From: WLMZ01 sp043753895
GTDB lineage: Bacteria > Actinomycetota > Acidimicrobiia > Acidimicrobiales > Ilumatobacteraceae
DNA: 64,000 bases
Assembly: GCA_043753895.1 (NCBI GenBank)
Contig: JAYUWK010000052.1
Location: 124,001-188,000 of the forward strand
Direction: 5' to 3'
In this document: piece after piece, positions 42,655 to 50,583 of the stretch
Layout: the number at the start of each line of letters is the position of its first letter
How positions within the stretch are numbered: the first letter of the stretch is position 1
Notes under the pieces: generated by a model
Seen by the model: only the letters and a program-made list of their open reading frames with translations
Databases searched by the model: none
What the model was told of the DNA's origin: nothing
Program-made: the position numbers and the translations under genes

Positions 42655-42715
42655 CAGTCGCTGGCTCCACCGGTGACCACACCGACGCGACCCTGCAATG
42701 TGCGCATCAGTCGCT
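42610..42715. repeat. 2 x 53-bp tandem duplication at an SDR/ADC-like gene junction
   Basis: Copy one is 42610-42662 and copy two 42663-42715; they are identical as far as I can read. Each holds the first 14 codons of the SDR gene and the last codons plus stop of the ADC-like gene. The duplication leaves both genes complete and inserts an extra start-to-stop unit between them. Confidence 0.95.
42654..42707 (-). CDS. 17-codon upstream ORF created by the 53-bp duplication
   Basis: ATG at 42707 overlaps the ADC-like stop (TGATG). The frame reads MRTLQGRVGVVTGGASD and stops at TGA 42656-42654, whose last base is the first base of the SDR ATG, again as TGATG. The first 14 residues equal the SDR N-terminus, the last three the ADC-like C-terminus. 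Translation is likely, since it uses the original SDR start site, but the peptide itself probably has no function. Confidence 0.6.
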   Translation of the reverse strand: MRTLQGRVGVVTGGASD

Positions 42716-43492
42716 GGCTCCGGTGACGGACAAATCGTCGTAGCGCTGATGTACGAACGGGCGGATCCACTCGCCCGGCACCTTGGTGATGATCTCACCG
42801 TGCTGCCTGCTGGATCGCTCGGCGAACTCGAGAGAGCGCAGGCGCATTACGGGCAGATCGGCGACGGGATCGAACTTCGATTCGCGCAGGGTCAGTTCGC
42901 CATCGACGCCCCAGACCGCGCGGGTCTTCTCATCGCGGTGGCAGTACACGAGCGCCGGGTCGGTATCGAATCCGGTGCCCGCTGGATCGAGCAGGAACTT
43001 GAAGTAGAAGTCGCTGCGCCGACGATCGGGGGTGATCGGCTGCTCGCCCGAAACCCGACCGTTGATCTCCACGAAGCGCACACCCATACGCTCGAACCAA
43101 CCACGCACGTCGTCGCCGTCGCGCTGCAACATCACGTCTGCCAACTTCTTGGGCTCACCGAAGGTTTCACGACCGCCCACCACAGCCTGCTCCGTGGACA
43201 TCGGCATCACCAGGGGATAACCGCCGAGCATCCTGCCGTGCATGGCTTCTACGGCGAACGTGCCCGCACCGAACGGTGGGCGACCGTGGCCGATGTCGAC
43301 TGTGGCAAACGTGACGCGCACCAGCGGCTCACTGCTCGGTGTGAGCGGCCGCGGCAACACCGCAACAATGGCCTCCGGGTCCGTCTCGTAGATGGCGGTG
43401 AGCGTGGTGGCCCACGTATCTACCGAGGTGGCCTCGAGCTCGCGGTTGCGTAGTTGATCGGATGAACGCCCGCCGTATCGGATCTTTCCCAT
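42707..43492 (-). CDS. Acetoacetate decarboxylase (ADC)-family protein
   Basis: 261 residues. GGRETFGEPKKLADV contains the Lys of the ADC Schiff-base site region, and IRPFVHQRYDDL closes the protein; the beta-barrel layout and length are right for the family. Many ADC-like proteins in actinobacteria act as aldolase-dehydratases rather than decarboxylases. It is transcribed with the SDR and two amidohydrolases. Stop at 42707-42709 lies in the duplicated unit. Confidence 0.8.
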   Translation of the reverse strand: MGKIRYGGRSSDQLRNRELEATSVDTWATTLTAIYETDPEAIVAVLPRPLTPSSEPLVRVTFATVDIGHGRPPFGAGTFAVEAMHGRMLGGYPLVMPMSTEQAVVGGRETFGEPKKLADVMLQRDGDDVRGWFERMGVRFVEINGRVSGEQPITPDRRRSDFYFKFLLDPAGTGFDTDPALVYCHRDEKTRAVWGVDGELTLRESKFDPVADLPVMRLRSLEFAERSSRQHGEIITKVPGEWIRPFVHQRYDDLSVTGASD

Positions 43493-43543
43493 TGCCGTTC
43501 CCCCTGTTGGTCGTTACTGAAATCTTGCGTGAATCGGCGCTGG

Positions 43544-44776
43544 CTACCGAGCGCCGAAGCCCACGAGCGCCGGGCACTTCTCGGCCACCATCGGCACATC
43601 GCCGGGCATCAGCGGCACGTCGATGTCGGCCACACGCGGTCCGACACGCGCCGCGATCGGTGCGAGCGCATCGAGGTCAAATCCGTAGATGCGCGCCGCA
43701 TTTCCGCCGAGCATCATTGCGACCTCATCGTGAGGCACCCCTGCGAACTCGGCGCGAAGCACCTCGTGCGTATACGGCGTGCTCGCTTCCTTGTGCGGGT
43801 AATCACTGCCCCACATGATTTTGTCGAGGCCCACCGTGTGGCGCAGTGGCACCTCGGCCGGCCGGATGAAGCTGGCGCCCACGTTGCACTGCCGAGCAAA
43901 GTACTCACTGGGGCTCAGCGACAGATGCTTCATCACTGGTTCACCCCACACGTGCTCCTGCGAACCCACCGCAGTGCGCATGCGATGGAAGAAGTAGTCG
44001 AGTCGAGCGAGTTCGTCGGGGATCCACGCGGTGCCCTGCTCGGTGAACACGAGCTGCATCGCGGGATGGCGCTCGAGCGCCCCCGACACCATCAGGTGGG
44101 TGAGCGCTCGATGCGAGAACCAGGTGATCTCGAGCAGGAAGATGACCGGCGACTCGATGGCCTCGGTCATCGTCGGGCTGGCGCTGCCACCGTGATGGTT
44201 CACGGGCATGGCGAGTTCTTCGCACACCTGCCACAACGGCTCGTAGTAGGCCCCGTCGTACAACTCGGGTAGCCCGCAGCCGGGAGGCACACCGGGCAGC
44301 AGTACCCCGCCAGTGAGGCCGTGCTCTTTGGCCCAACGCACTTCGGCCACGGCCAGGTCCATGTCGTGCAGCAGGATCTGGGCAATGCCGGCTCGGCGCC
44401 CCGGCGTAGCAGCGCAGAAATCGGCGAGCCAACGGTTGTGCGCGCGCAGACCTGCCCAACGCCGAGCGGTGTCGGCAGCGTCAGCGGCCGGCGGCTGGAA
44501 GGTGAGCGAGGAGCGCGGGTAGAACGGCGGGATGGTGTTGGGGTAGATGACCTCGGCCACGACGCCATCGGCCTCCATGTCGGCAAGGCGCCGGGCGGAG
44601 TCCCAGTTGCGCTTACCGAGATCGCCGAGCAGGTCCTCGTAGACGATGTCGTACGACGCAGCCCACGCGTCGAACTCGTCGTGATAGCGCTGCTCGAGGT
44701 ACGGCCGGTAATCGAGCAACGCACCACCGCCATGACAGTCGGCAGAAATCACGGTGTAGCGGTCGTCGGCAATCAT
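43544..44776 (-). CDS. Amidohydrolase-2 family protein
   Basis: 410 residues from ATG 44776; a longer frame exists but the family begins here with YTVISADCHGGGALLDYRPY, the modified metal-site motif. ELAMPVNHHGGSAS, LVFTEQGTAWIPD and IMWGSDYPHKEASTPYTHEV follow, the last with the catalytic Asp. It is a paralogue of the protein at 40389, sharing the HNRWLxDxC segment and the DYPH motif. A metal-dependent decarboxylase or hydrolase of unknown substrate; first gene of the four-gene set. Confidence 0.82.
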   Translation of the reverse strand: MIADDRYTVISADCHGGGALLDYRPYLEQRYHDEFDAWAASYDIVYEDLLGDLGKRNWDSARRLADMEADGVVAEVIYPNTIPPFYPRSSLTFQPPAADAADTARRWAGLRAHNRWLADFCAATPGRRAGIAQILLHDMDLAVAEVRWAKEHGLTGGVLLPGVPPGCGLPELYDGAYYEPLWQVCEELAMPVNHHGGSASPTMTEAIESPVIFLLEITWFSHRALTHLMVSGALERHPAMQLVFTEQGTAWIPDELARLDYFFHRMRTAVGSQEHVWGEPVMKHLSLSPSEYFARQCNVGASFIRPAEVPLRHTVGLDKIMWGSDYPHKEASTPYTHEVLRAEFAGVPHDEVAMMLGGNAARIYGFDLDALAPIAARVGPRVADIDVPLMPGDVPMVAEKCPALVGFGAR

Positions 44777-44998
44777 GGCACCCTCACTCGACACAGAACG
44801 CTCCCCCGACACACAAACCTCCCGCAGGACATACAAGCAGATGCGCACCGCTTCGGTGAACTCGCAGCCACCGCCGCGACCGCACATCGGTGCGTCGCTG
44901 AGCAGCGCACGCTCACCGCAGCCCAGACGCGGCACCGGCAGTTGATCCGCTCCCGATAGGGCGCGTCTCAACTGCCAGTCACCATGCAACGAGCTGCA
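44777..44998. other. Intergenic region with ilv operon end hairpin
   Basis: 222 bases between the amidohydrolase start and the ilvC stop. Near ilvC, ggcagttga (44937-44945) and tcaactgcc (44968-44976) form a 9-bp inverted repeat enclosing a further GC-rich loop; it is the likely end of the ilvBNC transcript. The rest should hold the amidohydrolase promoter, but I see no clear -35/-10 pair. Confidence 0.5.
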
Positions 44999-46027
44999 TC
45001 AGCCTCCGGAAACGTCGGACACCTTCTGCTTGCCAGCGCCGAGGAACGGCATCATGGCACGCAATTCGGCACCCACCTTTTCGATCTGATGCTCCGCTCC
45101 AGCGGCACGCAGTTCGTTGAACCGCACTCGACCGCTCTCGCTCTCGGCAATCCATTCCTTGGCGAACTTGCCGGTCTGGATCTCTTTGAGGATCTTCTTC
45201 ATCTCGAGCTTGGTCTTCGCGTTCACCACGCGAGGGCCGCGGGTGACGTCGCCGTACTCCGCAGTGTCGGAGATGCTGTAGCGCATACCGGCAATGCCCT
45301 CTTCGTACATGAGGTCGACGATGAGCTTCACCTCGTGGAGGCACTCGAAGTACGCCATCTCGGGCTGGTAGCCAGCCTCGACGAGCGTCTCGAAACCTGC
45401 CTGCACCAGTGAGGTCACGCCGCCACAGAGCACAGCCTGCTCACCGAACAGGTCGGTCTCGGTCTCTTCCGAGAACGTGGTCTCGATCACGCCGGCGCGG
45501 GCTGCGCCGATGGCATCGGCATACGACAACGCGAGCGCGTGTGCCTGGCCCGTGGCGTCCTGCTCGACCGCGATGATGGCGGGCACGCCGCCACCCTCGG
45601 TATAGGTGCGTCGCACGAGGTGGCCGGGGCCTTTGGGGGCGATCATGATCACGTCGATCAACTTCGAGGGGCGAATGCGCTTGAAGCGGATGTTGAAGCC
45701 GTGAGCGAAGGCCAGCGCCTTGCCCTTCTTCATGTGCTTTTTGATCTCGGTCTCGTACGTTTCCTTCTGCTCGGTGTCCGGCATGGTGAGCATGATCACG
45801 TCGGCCCACTTCGCGGCCTCGCCGATGGTCTTCACCGTCAGGCCAGCGGCCTCCGCCTTTGCCTTGCTCTTGGAACCCTCGCGCAGACCCACGACCACGG
45901 GCACGCCCGATTCTTTGAGGTTGAGCGCGTGCGCGTGACCCTGCGACCCGTAGCCGATGATGGCCACCTTGCGGTTGCGAATGATCGACGGATCCGCATC
46001 GGCCTCGTAATACACCTTGGCTGCCAT
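44999..46027 (-). CDS. ilvC: Ketol-acid reductoisomerase
   Basis: 342 residues. NADPH motif IIGYGSQGHAHALNL (23-37) with GLREGS as specificity loop, APKGPGH, and the C-terminal knotted domain with the Mg/substrate acids (EETETDLFGEQAVLCGG, ECLHEVKLIVDLMYE, YSISDTAEYG). Class I short form of normal length. Rearranges and reduces acetolactate to dihydroxyisovalerate. The start overlaps the ilvN stop by one base (TGATG). Confidence 0.97.
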   Translation of the reverse strand: MAAKVYYEADADPSIIRNRKVAIIGYGSQGHAHALNLKESGVPVVVGLREGSKSKAKAEAAGLTVKTIGEAAKWADVIMLTMPDTEQKETYETEIKKHMKKGKALAFAHGFNIRFKRIRPSKLIDVIMIAPKGPGHLVRRTYTEGGGVPAIIAVEQDATGQAHALALSYADAIGAARAGVIETTFSEETETDLFGEQAVLCGGVTSLVQAGFETLVEAGYQPEMAYFECLHEVKLIVDLMYEEGIAGMRYSISDTAEYGDVTRGPRVVNAKTKLEMKKILKEIQTGKFAKEWIAESESGRVRFNELRAAGAEHQIEKVGAELRAMMPFLGAGKQKVSDVSGG

Positions 46028-46572
46028 CAGACTGATTTCCCTTTCACCGCGCGAAGACGGGCTCCGCGGTCCAATTTGGGCAACGCGACCCGACCGGTGC
46101 GCTGCAGTTCCACAATGCCATAGCCTCGCAGAAGTTCTTCAAAATCATCGAGTTTGTCCGGATTGCCATCGAGGCTCACCGTGATCGCCTCGACGCCGAC
46201 GGCGAGGATCTTGCCCTCGAAGATGTTCGTGAGCTCCACGACCTGGCCGCGGTTGTCCGAGGTGACCCGCACCGTGGCGAGCAGGAGCTCGCGCTCCACG
46301 CTTCGCCGCGGATCGAGCTCGCTGATCTTGACGACCTCGATCAACTTGAACAACTGCTTGACCACCTGTTCGAGCGGCGTCGATTCCACATCCACCACGA
46401 CGGTGATGCGACTGAACGCTTCGTCCTCGGTTGGCGCGACCGCCAACGAAAAGATGTTGTAGCCGCGGCGGGCGAACAGGCCCGACACCCGGGCAAGTAC
46501 GCCGGGGCGGTTCTGCACCAACACGCTGAGAATGTGGTACGTGGGCTGATTTGATGCTGATCCAACGCTCAT
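46027..46572 (-). CDS. ilvN: Acetolactate synthase small (regulatory) subunit
   Basis: 181 residues. N-terminal ACT domain: HILSVLVQNRPGVLARVSGL, then RRGYNIFSLAVAPTED, the valine-binding region. A second ACT-like half follows with the DFEELLRGYGIVELQRTGR C-terminal motif. It activates IlvB and gives valine feedback. The start overlaps the ilvB stop (ATGA) and the stop overlaps ilvC, so the three genes are translated as one chain. Confidence 0.96.
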   Translation of the reverse strand: MSVGSASNQPTYHILSVLVQNRPGVLARVSGLFARRGYNIFSLAVAPTEDEAFSRITVVVDVESTPLEQVVKQLFKLIEVVKISELDPRRSVERELLLATVRVTSDNRGQVVELTNIFEGKILAVGVEAITVSLDGNPDKLDDFEELLRGYGIVELQRTGRVALPKLDRGARLRAVKGKSV

Positions 46573-48317
46573 CGCAGGAACTCCTTACGGGCCATCTGTG
46601 CCGGGGGCAGCAACAGATCGTCGTTGCCGAAACCGGCGGGAACCATCGGGAAGACCTTCTCCGATGCAGCCACCCGGAAATCCACGACCACCGGACGATC
46701 GTCGATGCTGTTCGCCTTATCGATGGCGGGCTGAACCTCTTCTGGCGAATCGACGCGGATACCAACGCAACCCATTGCCTCGGCCCACTTCACGAAGTCG
46801 GGGGTGTCGGGCGAGAGGTACACCTCGCTGTAGCGCTCCTCGTAGAACATCTCCTGCCACTGGCGGACCATGCCAAGGTAGCTGTTGTTGAGGATCGCGA
46901 CCTTCACGGGAATGCGCTCGGTGCTGGCGGTCACCAGTTCCTGCGCTGTCATCTGGAAGCAACCGTCACCATCGATGGCCCACACCGTGGCCTCGGGGCG
47001 GCCGACCTTGGCGCCGATGGCTGCGGGCACGCTGAAACCCATCGTGCCGAGCCCGCCCGAGTTCACCCAGGTGTAGGGCTTCTCGAAGCGCCAGTACTGC
47101 GACGACCACATCTGGTGCTGGCCCACGCCGCTGATCAGGATGGTGTCCTCCGGCGCACTGTCGCGCAACGCCTCGAGGCAGAACTGCGGCTTCAACGCCT
47201 CGCCCGGTTCGCTCGGTTCGTACGAGAGCGGGAACTGCTCGCGCCAGCCGCTGATGCGGCTCTTCCACAGGCTGGTGTCGGCCTGCGACGCACCTCCGGC
47301 CAACAGATCGCGAATGGCCTTGACGATCTCTTCGATCACGAGACGGCAATCGCCCACGATCGGCACGTCGGGCCGGCGCACCTTGCCCTGCTCGGCGGGA
47401 TCGATGTCGACATGGATGATCTTGGCTTCCTGCGCGAACGCCGACACCTTGCCGGTGATGCGGTCGTCAAAGCGGGCTCCAAGCGCAATGAGCAGATCGC
47501 TCCTCTGCATCGCGGTGGTGGCCGACGCGGTGCCGTGCATACCGGGCATACCGAGGCACAGCGGATGACTGTCGGGGAAGGCACCGCGGGCCATGAGCGT
47601 GGTGACCACGTGGATCTGGGTGAGCTCGGCGAGTTCGCGCAGCGCCTCGGCAGCACGCGCCTTGAGCACGCCGCCGCCGACATAGAGAATGGGACGCTCG
47701 GACTCGAGGATCAGCCGCGCCGCTTCTTTGATCATGCGCGGGTGTCCCTTCATCGTCGGGCGATAACCAGGAAGACTGTCGATGACCTCGGCGTCGGTGG
47801 GCCAGTGCCACTCCATGCTGTTCTGCAGCACGTCTTTGGGGATGTCGATCAGGGTGGGCCCCGGGCGCCCCGTGGTGGCAATGTGGAACGCCTGGCGGAC
47901 CGCCATCGGCAGATCCTGCGCGGTCATCACCAGTTCGTTGTGCTTGGTGACGCTGCGCGTGATGCCCACGGTGTCGCATTCCTGAAAGGCGTCGGTACCG
48001 ATGGCCGAGGTGGACACCTGACCGGTGATACACACCATCGGGATCGAGTCCATGTAGGCATCGCACAGCGGGGTGACCATGTTCGTGGCCGCAGGGCCGC
48101 TGGTGACCATGGCCACGCCCGGACGACCGGTGACGTGTGCATAGCCCTCGGCCATATGGCCCGCGCCCTGCTCGTGACGCACCAGAATGTGGCGGATGCT
48201 GCTGTCGAGCAACGGGTCATAGGCGGGCAGGATGCAGCCGCCGGGAAGGCCGAACATGACTTCGGTACCTTCCATCTCCAAGGCTTTGATGAGGGCTTGC
48301 GCCCCGGTCATCTTCAC
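46569..48317 (-). CDS. ilvB: Acetolactate synthase large (catalytic) subunit
   Basis: 582 residues from GTG 48317, chosen because GAGGAG lies six bases upstream and homology starts at once (MTGAQALIKALEMEGTEVMFG). Catalytic Glu in LVRHEQGAGHMAEGYA, FAD-domain segment LGMPGMHGT, and TPP motif IDGDGCFQMTAQELVTA ending in LNNSYLGMVRQWQ. It makes acetolactate from pyruvate for valine, leucine and isoleucine. First structural gene of ilvBNC, behind an attenuator. Confidence 0.97.
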   Translation of the reverse strand: MKMTGAQALIKALEMEGTEVMFGLPGGCILPAYDPLLDSSIRHILVRHEQGAGHMAEGYAHVTGRPGVAMVTSGPAATNMVTPLCDAYMDSIPMVCITGQVSTSAIGTDAFQECDTVGITRSVTKHNELVMTAQDLPMAVRQAFHIATTGRPGPTLIDIPKDVLQNSMEWHWPTDAEVIDSLPGYRPTMKGHPRMIKEAARLILESERPILYVGGGVLKARAAEALRELAELTQIHVVTTLMARGAFPDSHPLCLGMPGMHGTASATTAMQRSDLLIALGARFDDRITGKVSAFAQEAKIIHVDIDPAEQGKVRRPDVPIVGDCRLVIEEIVKAIRDLLAGGASQADTSLWKSRISGWREQFPLSYEPSEPGEALKPQFCLEALRDSAPEDTILISGVGQHQMWSSQYWRFEKPYTWVNSGGLGTMGFSVPAAIGAKVGRPEATVWAIDGDGCFQMTAQELVTASTERIPVKVAILNNSYLGMVRQWQEMFYEERYSEVYLSPDTPDFVKWAEAMGCVGIRVDSPEEVQPAIDKANSIDDRPVVVDFRVAASEKVFPMVPAGFGNDDLLLPPAQMARKEFLR

Positions 48318-48406
48318 GTGGTACTCCTCATTGCTGCTCGACGTTTTTCTGGCGCTCGAGACGTGGACTGGATGGTGTGACGAACTGCATCGGCCGAAAT
48401 GTGGCC

Positions 48407-48439
48407 GAAAAACGAAACGACCTCCCGGCTGGGAGGTCG
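48407..48439 (-). terminator. ilvB: Attenuator terminator of the ilvBNC leader
   Basis: Reading the minus strand, CGACCTCCC, loop AGCC, GGGAGGTCG form a 9-bp perfect stem (48418-48439), followed by TTTCGTTTTTC. It is a regular intrinsic terminator 90 bases before ilvB. A second nested hairpin (48442-48469: cggca/tgccg outside, acggc/gccgt inside) sits directly between the leader stop codon and this terminator and could be the pause structure. Confidence 0.85.
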
Positions 48440-48469
48440 AGCGGCACAGACGGCGTGGAGCCGTTGCCG

Positions 48470-48523
48470 CTAGGTGAGTACTACGAGAATTGCTGTGGTG
48501 GGAATGCTGGCAGTGCGAATCAC
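48470..48523 (-). CDS. ilvBNC leader peptide
   Basis: A 17-codon ORF from GTG 48523 encodes MIRTASIPTTAILVVLT and stops at TAG 48472-48470. Seven of 17 codons are Ile, Leu or Val, including the run Ile-Leu-Val-Val-Leu just before the stop, which is what ribosome-mediated attenuation by branched-chain amino acids requires. The GTG lies seven bases after a -10 element, so the leader is probably translated leaderless. Confidence 0.78.
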   Translation of the reverse strand: MIRTASIPTTAILVVLT

Positions 48524-48530
48524 GGAAACG

Positions 48531-48560
48531 ATTGTGCCACGTTGCGAACCCGTTTTGCAA
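48531..48560 (-). promoter_or_regulatory. ilvBNC promoter
   Basis: Minus strand TTGCAA (48555-48560) and CACAAT (48531-48536) with an 18-base spacer; the leader peptide GTG follows seven bases after the -10. The position relative to leader peptide and terminator makes this the natural operon promoter. Confidence 0.6.
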
Positions 48561-48688
48561 CTGCAACGAACATCTGTTGTCCGTTCGAGAAATCGCTGCT
48601 CTGTCCATGCGCGACACTTGTGGCTATGACGCTGCTCAACAACTCGCTCACCGGGCCAGCCGACCAACTCATCAAATAGGCGCCGCCG

Positions 48689-50518
48689 CTACCAGGTGTC
48701 GATGTTGGGGCGCTTCTTCGTGCGGCCCGACCAACGTAGCGACGGGGGGTTGGAACGGAGCAGCGTCGCAATCCAGCGCCGGGTGTCGATGGGATCGATG
48801 ACGTCGTCGATCTCGAAGTGTGACGCAGCATTGAGCGCCTTGCCGTGTTGGTACATGCGGTCCACCATGTGCTGGAAGAACGCCTCGCGCTCAACCGGAT
48901 CTGACACTGCATCCAACTCGTTGCGGTAGCCCAATCGCACGGCACCTTCGAGCCCCATCCCGCCGAACTCGCCGGTGGGCCACGCCACCGTCGCGAGCGG
49001 TGCTTTCGTGCTGCCACCCATCATTGCCTGCGCACCAAGCCCGTAGGCCTTGCGGGTGACGAGGGTGATGTAGGGGACGGTGAGGTTCGCGCCGGTGACG
49101 AAGAGGCGGCTGCAGTGACGAACTAGCGCTGCACGCTCGATGTCGGGCCCCACCATCATCCCCGGTGTGTCGCAGAGCGAGATGATGGGGATGTCGAACG
49201 CGTCACACAATTGCATGAAGCGGGCGGCCTTGTCGGCACCGTCGCTGTCGATCGCGCCCGAGAGGTGGTTGGGGTTGTTGGCGATGACGCCAACCGGCAT
49301 GCCCTCGATCCGAGCGAGAGCGGTGATCATGCCGAGGCCGAAATCGCGTCGCAGTTCGAGAACCGACTCGGTGTCGAACAACGCATCGACCAACGCTCGC
49401 ACGTCGTAACTGCGCTTGCGATCCTCTGGAATCACATGGCGCAGCAACCGCTGGTCGGCGTGTGCCCAGGTGTGCACTGCGCCCTGAAAATACGACAGGT
49501 ACCGCTTGGCCGCGCGCACGGCGTCGGCCTCGTCGGCCACCACAATGTCGACAACGCCGTTGGCCCGTTGCACGTCGATGGGGCCGATCTCCTTGGGAGC
49601 GAACACTCCCAGGCCTCCACCTTCGATCATCGCCGGACCCCCCATGCCGATGTTCGAGTCCTCGGTAGCGATGACGACGTCGCAGCACCCGAGGATGGCT
49701 GCGTTACCGGCGAAACAGTACCCGGCGTTGATGGCCACAAGCGGAACAGCGCCGCTGAGTTGTGCGAACCACACGAAGGCGAGGCAGTCCAGGCCGCTGA
49801 CGCCCACGCCGTCGGTGTCGCCGGGGCGGCCACCGCCACCTTCGGTGAAGAACACCACTGGAAGGCGCAATTGTTCGGCGAGTTCGAAGAGGCGGTCCTT
49901 CTTGCGGTGATTTTGCAGACCCTGCGTCCCTGCGAGAACCGTGTAGTCGTACGACACGGCGACGACCTGTGCAGGGTGTCCACTGAAATGCTCGCCGTTC
50001 ACGGTGCCGATGCCGCCGATCATGCCATCGGCCGGTGTGCGCGCGATCAAATCGTCGATACTGCGTCGACGCCGTTGCGCCGCGATGACCATCGGCCCGT
50101 ACTCCACAAAGGAGCCGTCATCGACCAGATCGGCCACGTTTTCGCGCGCCGTCCGACGGCCCACAGAGCGGCGGCGTTGCACGGCATCGGGTCGAGCGGC
50201 ATCCAAGCCCACATCGTGGCGCGCCAGCACTTCGGCCAGATCGGGGCGAATCGAGCTGAGGTCCGGCGCGAGTTCGGTGACGCCCACCTGCGCGGCGACC
50301 TCGATGATTTCGACCACGCACAACTGTTGGCCTGCAACCACCGTGGCGCCCTCGGTCACCAACACATCTCGAACGACACCGCTGCCGGAAACCTTCACGT
50401 CATGGAGCATCTTCATGCTCTCCAGGAGCACCACGGTCTGTCCCTCGCGCACGATGTCGCCAACGGCCACCGAGACGGCAACAGCGGTGCCCTGCATCGG
50501 GGATTCCACGTTCATCAT
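48689..50518 (-). CDS. Biotinyl domain-carboxyltransferase fusion (acyl-CoA carboxylase)
   Basis: 609 residues from ATG 50518; GTG 50566 would add 16 non-conserved residues. Residues 1-70 are a biotin carboxyl carrier domain with the biotin site LLESMKMLHD (Lys36). The rest is a full carboxyltransferase: crotonase-fold N-half with RRTARENVADLVDDGSFVEYG and GGGGRPGDTDG, and C-half with IISLCDTPGMMVG and AYGLGAQAMMGGS. It would transfer CO2 from biotin to an acyl-CoA. The matching biotin carboxylase is not in the window. BCCP fused to CT is uncommon; usually it is fused to the carboxylase. Confidence 0.85.
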   Translation of the reverse strand: MMNVESPMQGTAVAVSVAVGDIVREGQTVVLLESMKMLHDVKVSGSGVVRDVLVTEGATVVAGQQLCVVEIIEVAAQVGVTELAPDLSSIRPDLAEVLARHDVGLDAARPDAVQRRRSVGRRTARENVADLVDDGSFVEYGPMVIAAQRRRRSIDDLIARTPADGMIGGIGTVNGEHFSGHPAQVVAVSYDYTVLAGTQGLQNHRKKDRLFELAEQLRLPVVFFTEGGGGRPGDTDGVGVSGLDCLAFVWFAQLSGAVPLVAINAGYCFAGNAAILGCCDVVIATEDSNIGMGGPAMIEGGGLGVFAPKEIGPIDVQRANGVVDIVVADEADAVRAAKRYLSYFQGAVHTWAHADQRLLRHVIPEDRKRSYDVRALVDALFDTESVLELRRDFGLGMITALARIEGMPVGVIANNPNHLSGAIDSDGADKAARFMQLCDAFDIPIISLCDTPGMMVGPDIERAALVRHCSRLFVTGANLTVPYITLVTRKAYGLGAQAMMGGSTKAPLATVAWPTGEFGGMGLEGAVRLGYRNELDAVSDPVEREAFFQHMVDRMYQHGKALNAASHFEIDDVIDPIDTRRWIATLLRSNPPSLRWSGRTKKRPNIDTW

Positions 50519-50583
50519 CTCGCCCACGCCGTCAGTGTGGCACGCCTGTTCCACCGCCATCGGCACGTACTACTGTCAGCCAC

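Noticed and set aside
46551..48380. 609-residue plus-strand open frame opposite ilvB
   Set aside because: Antisense shadow of ilvB with His/Arg/Gly-rich nonsense composition and no domain pattern.
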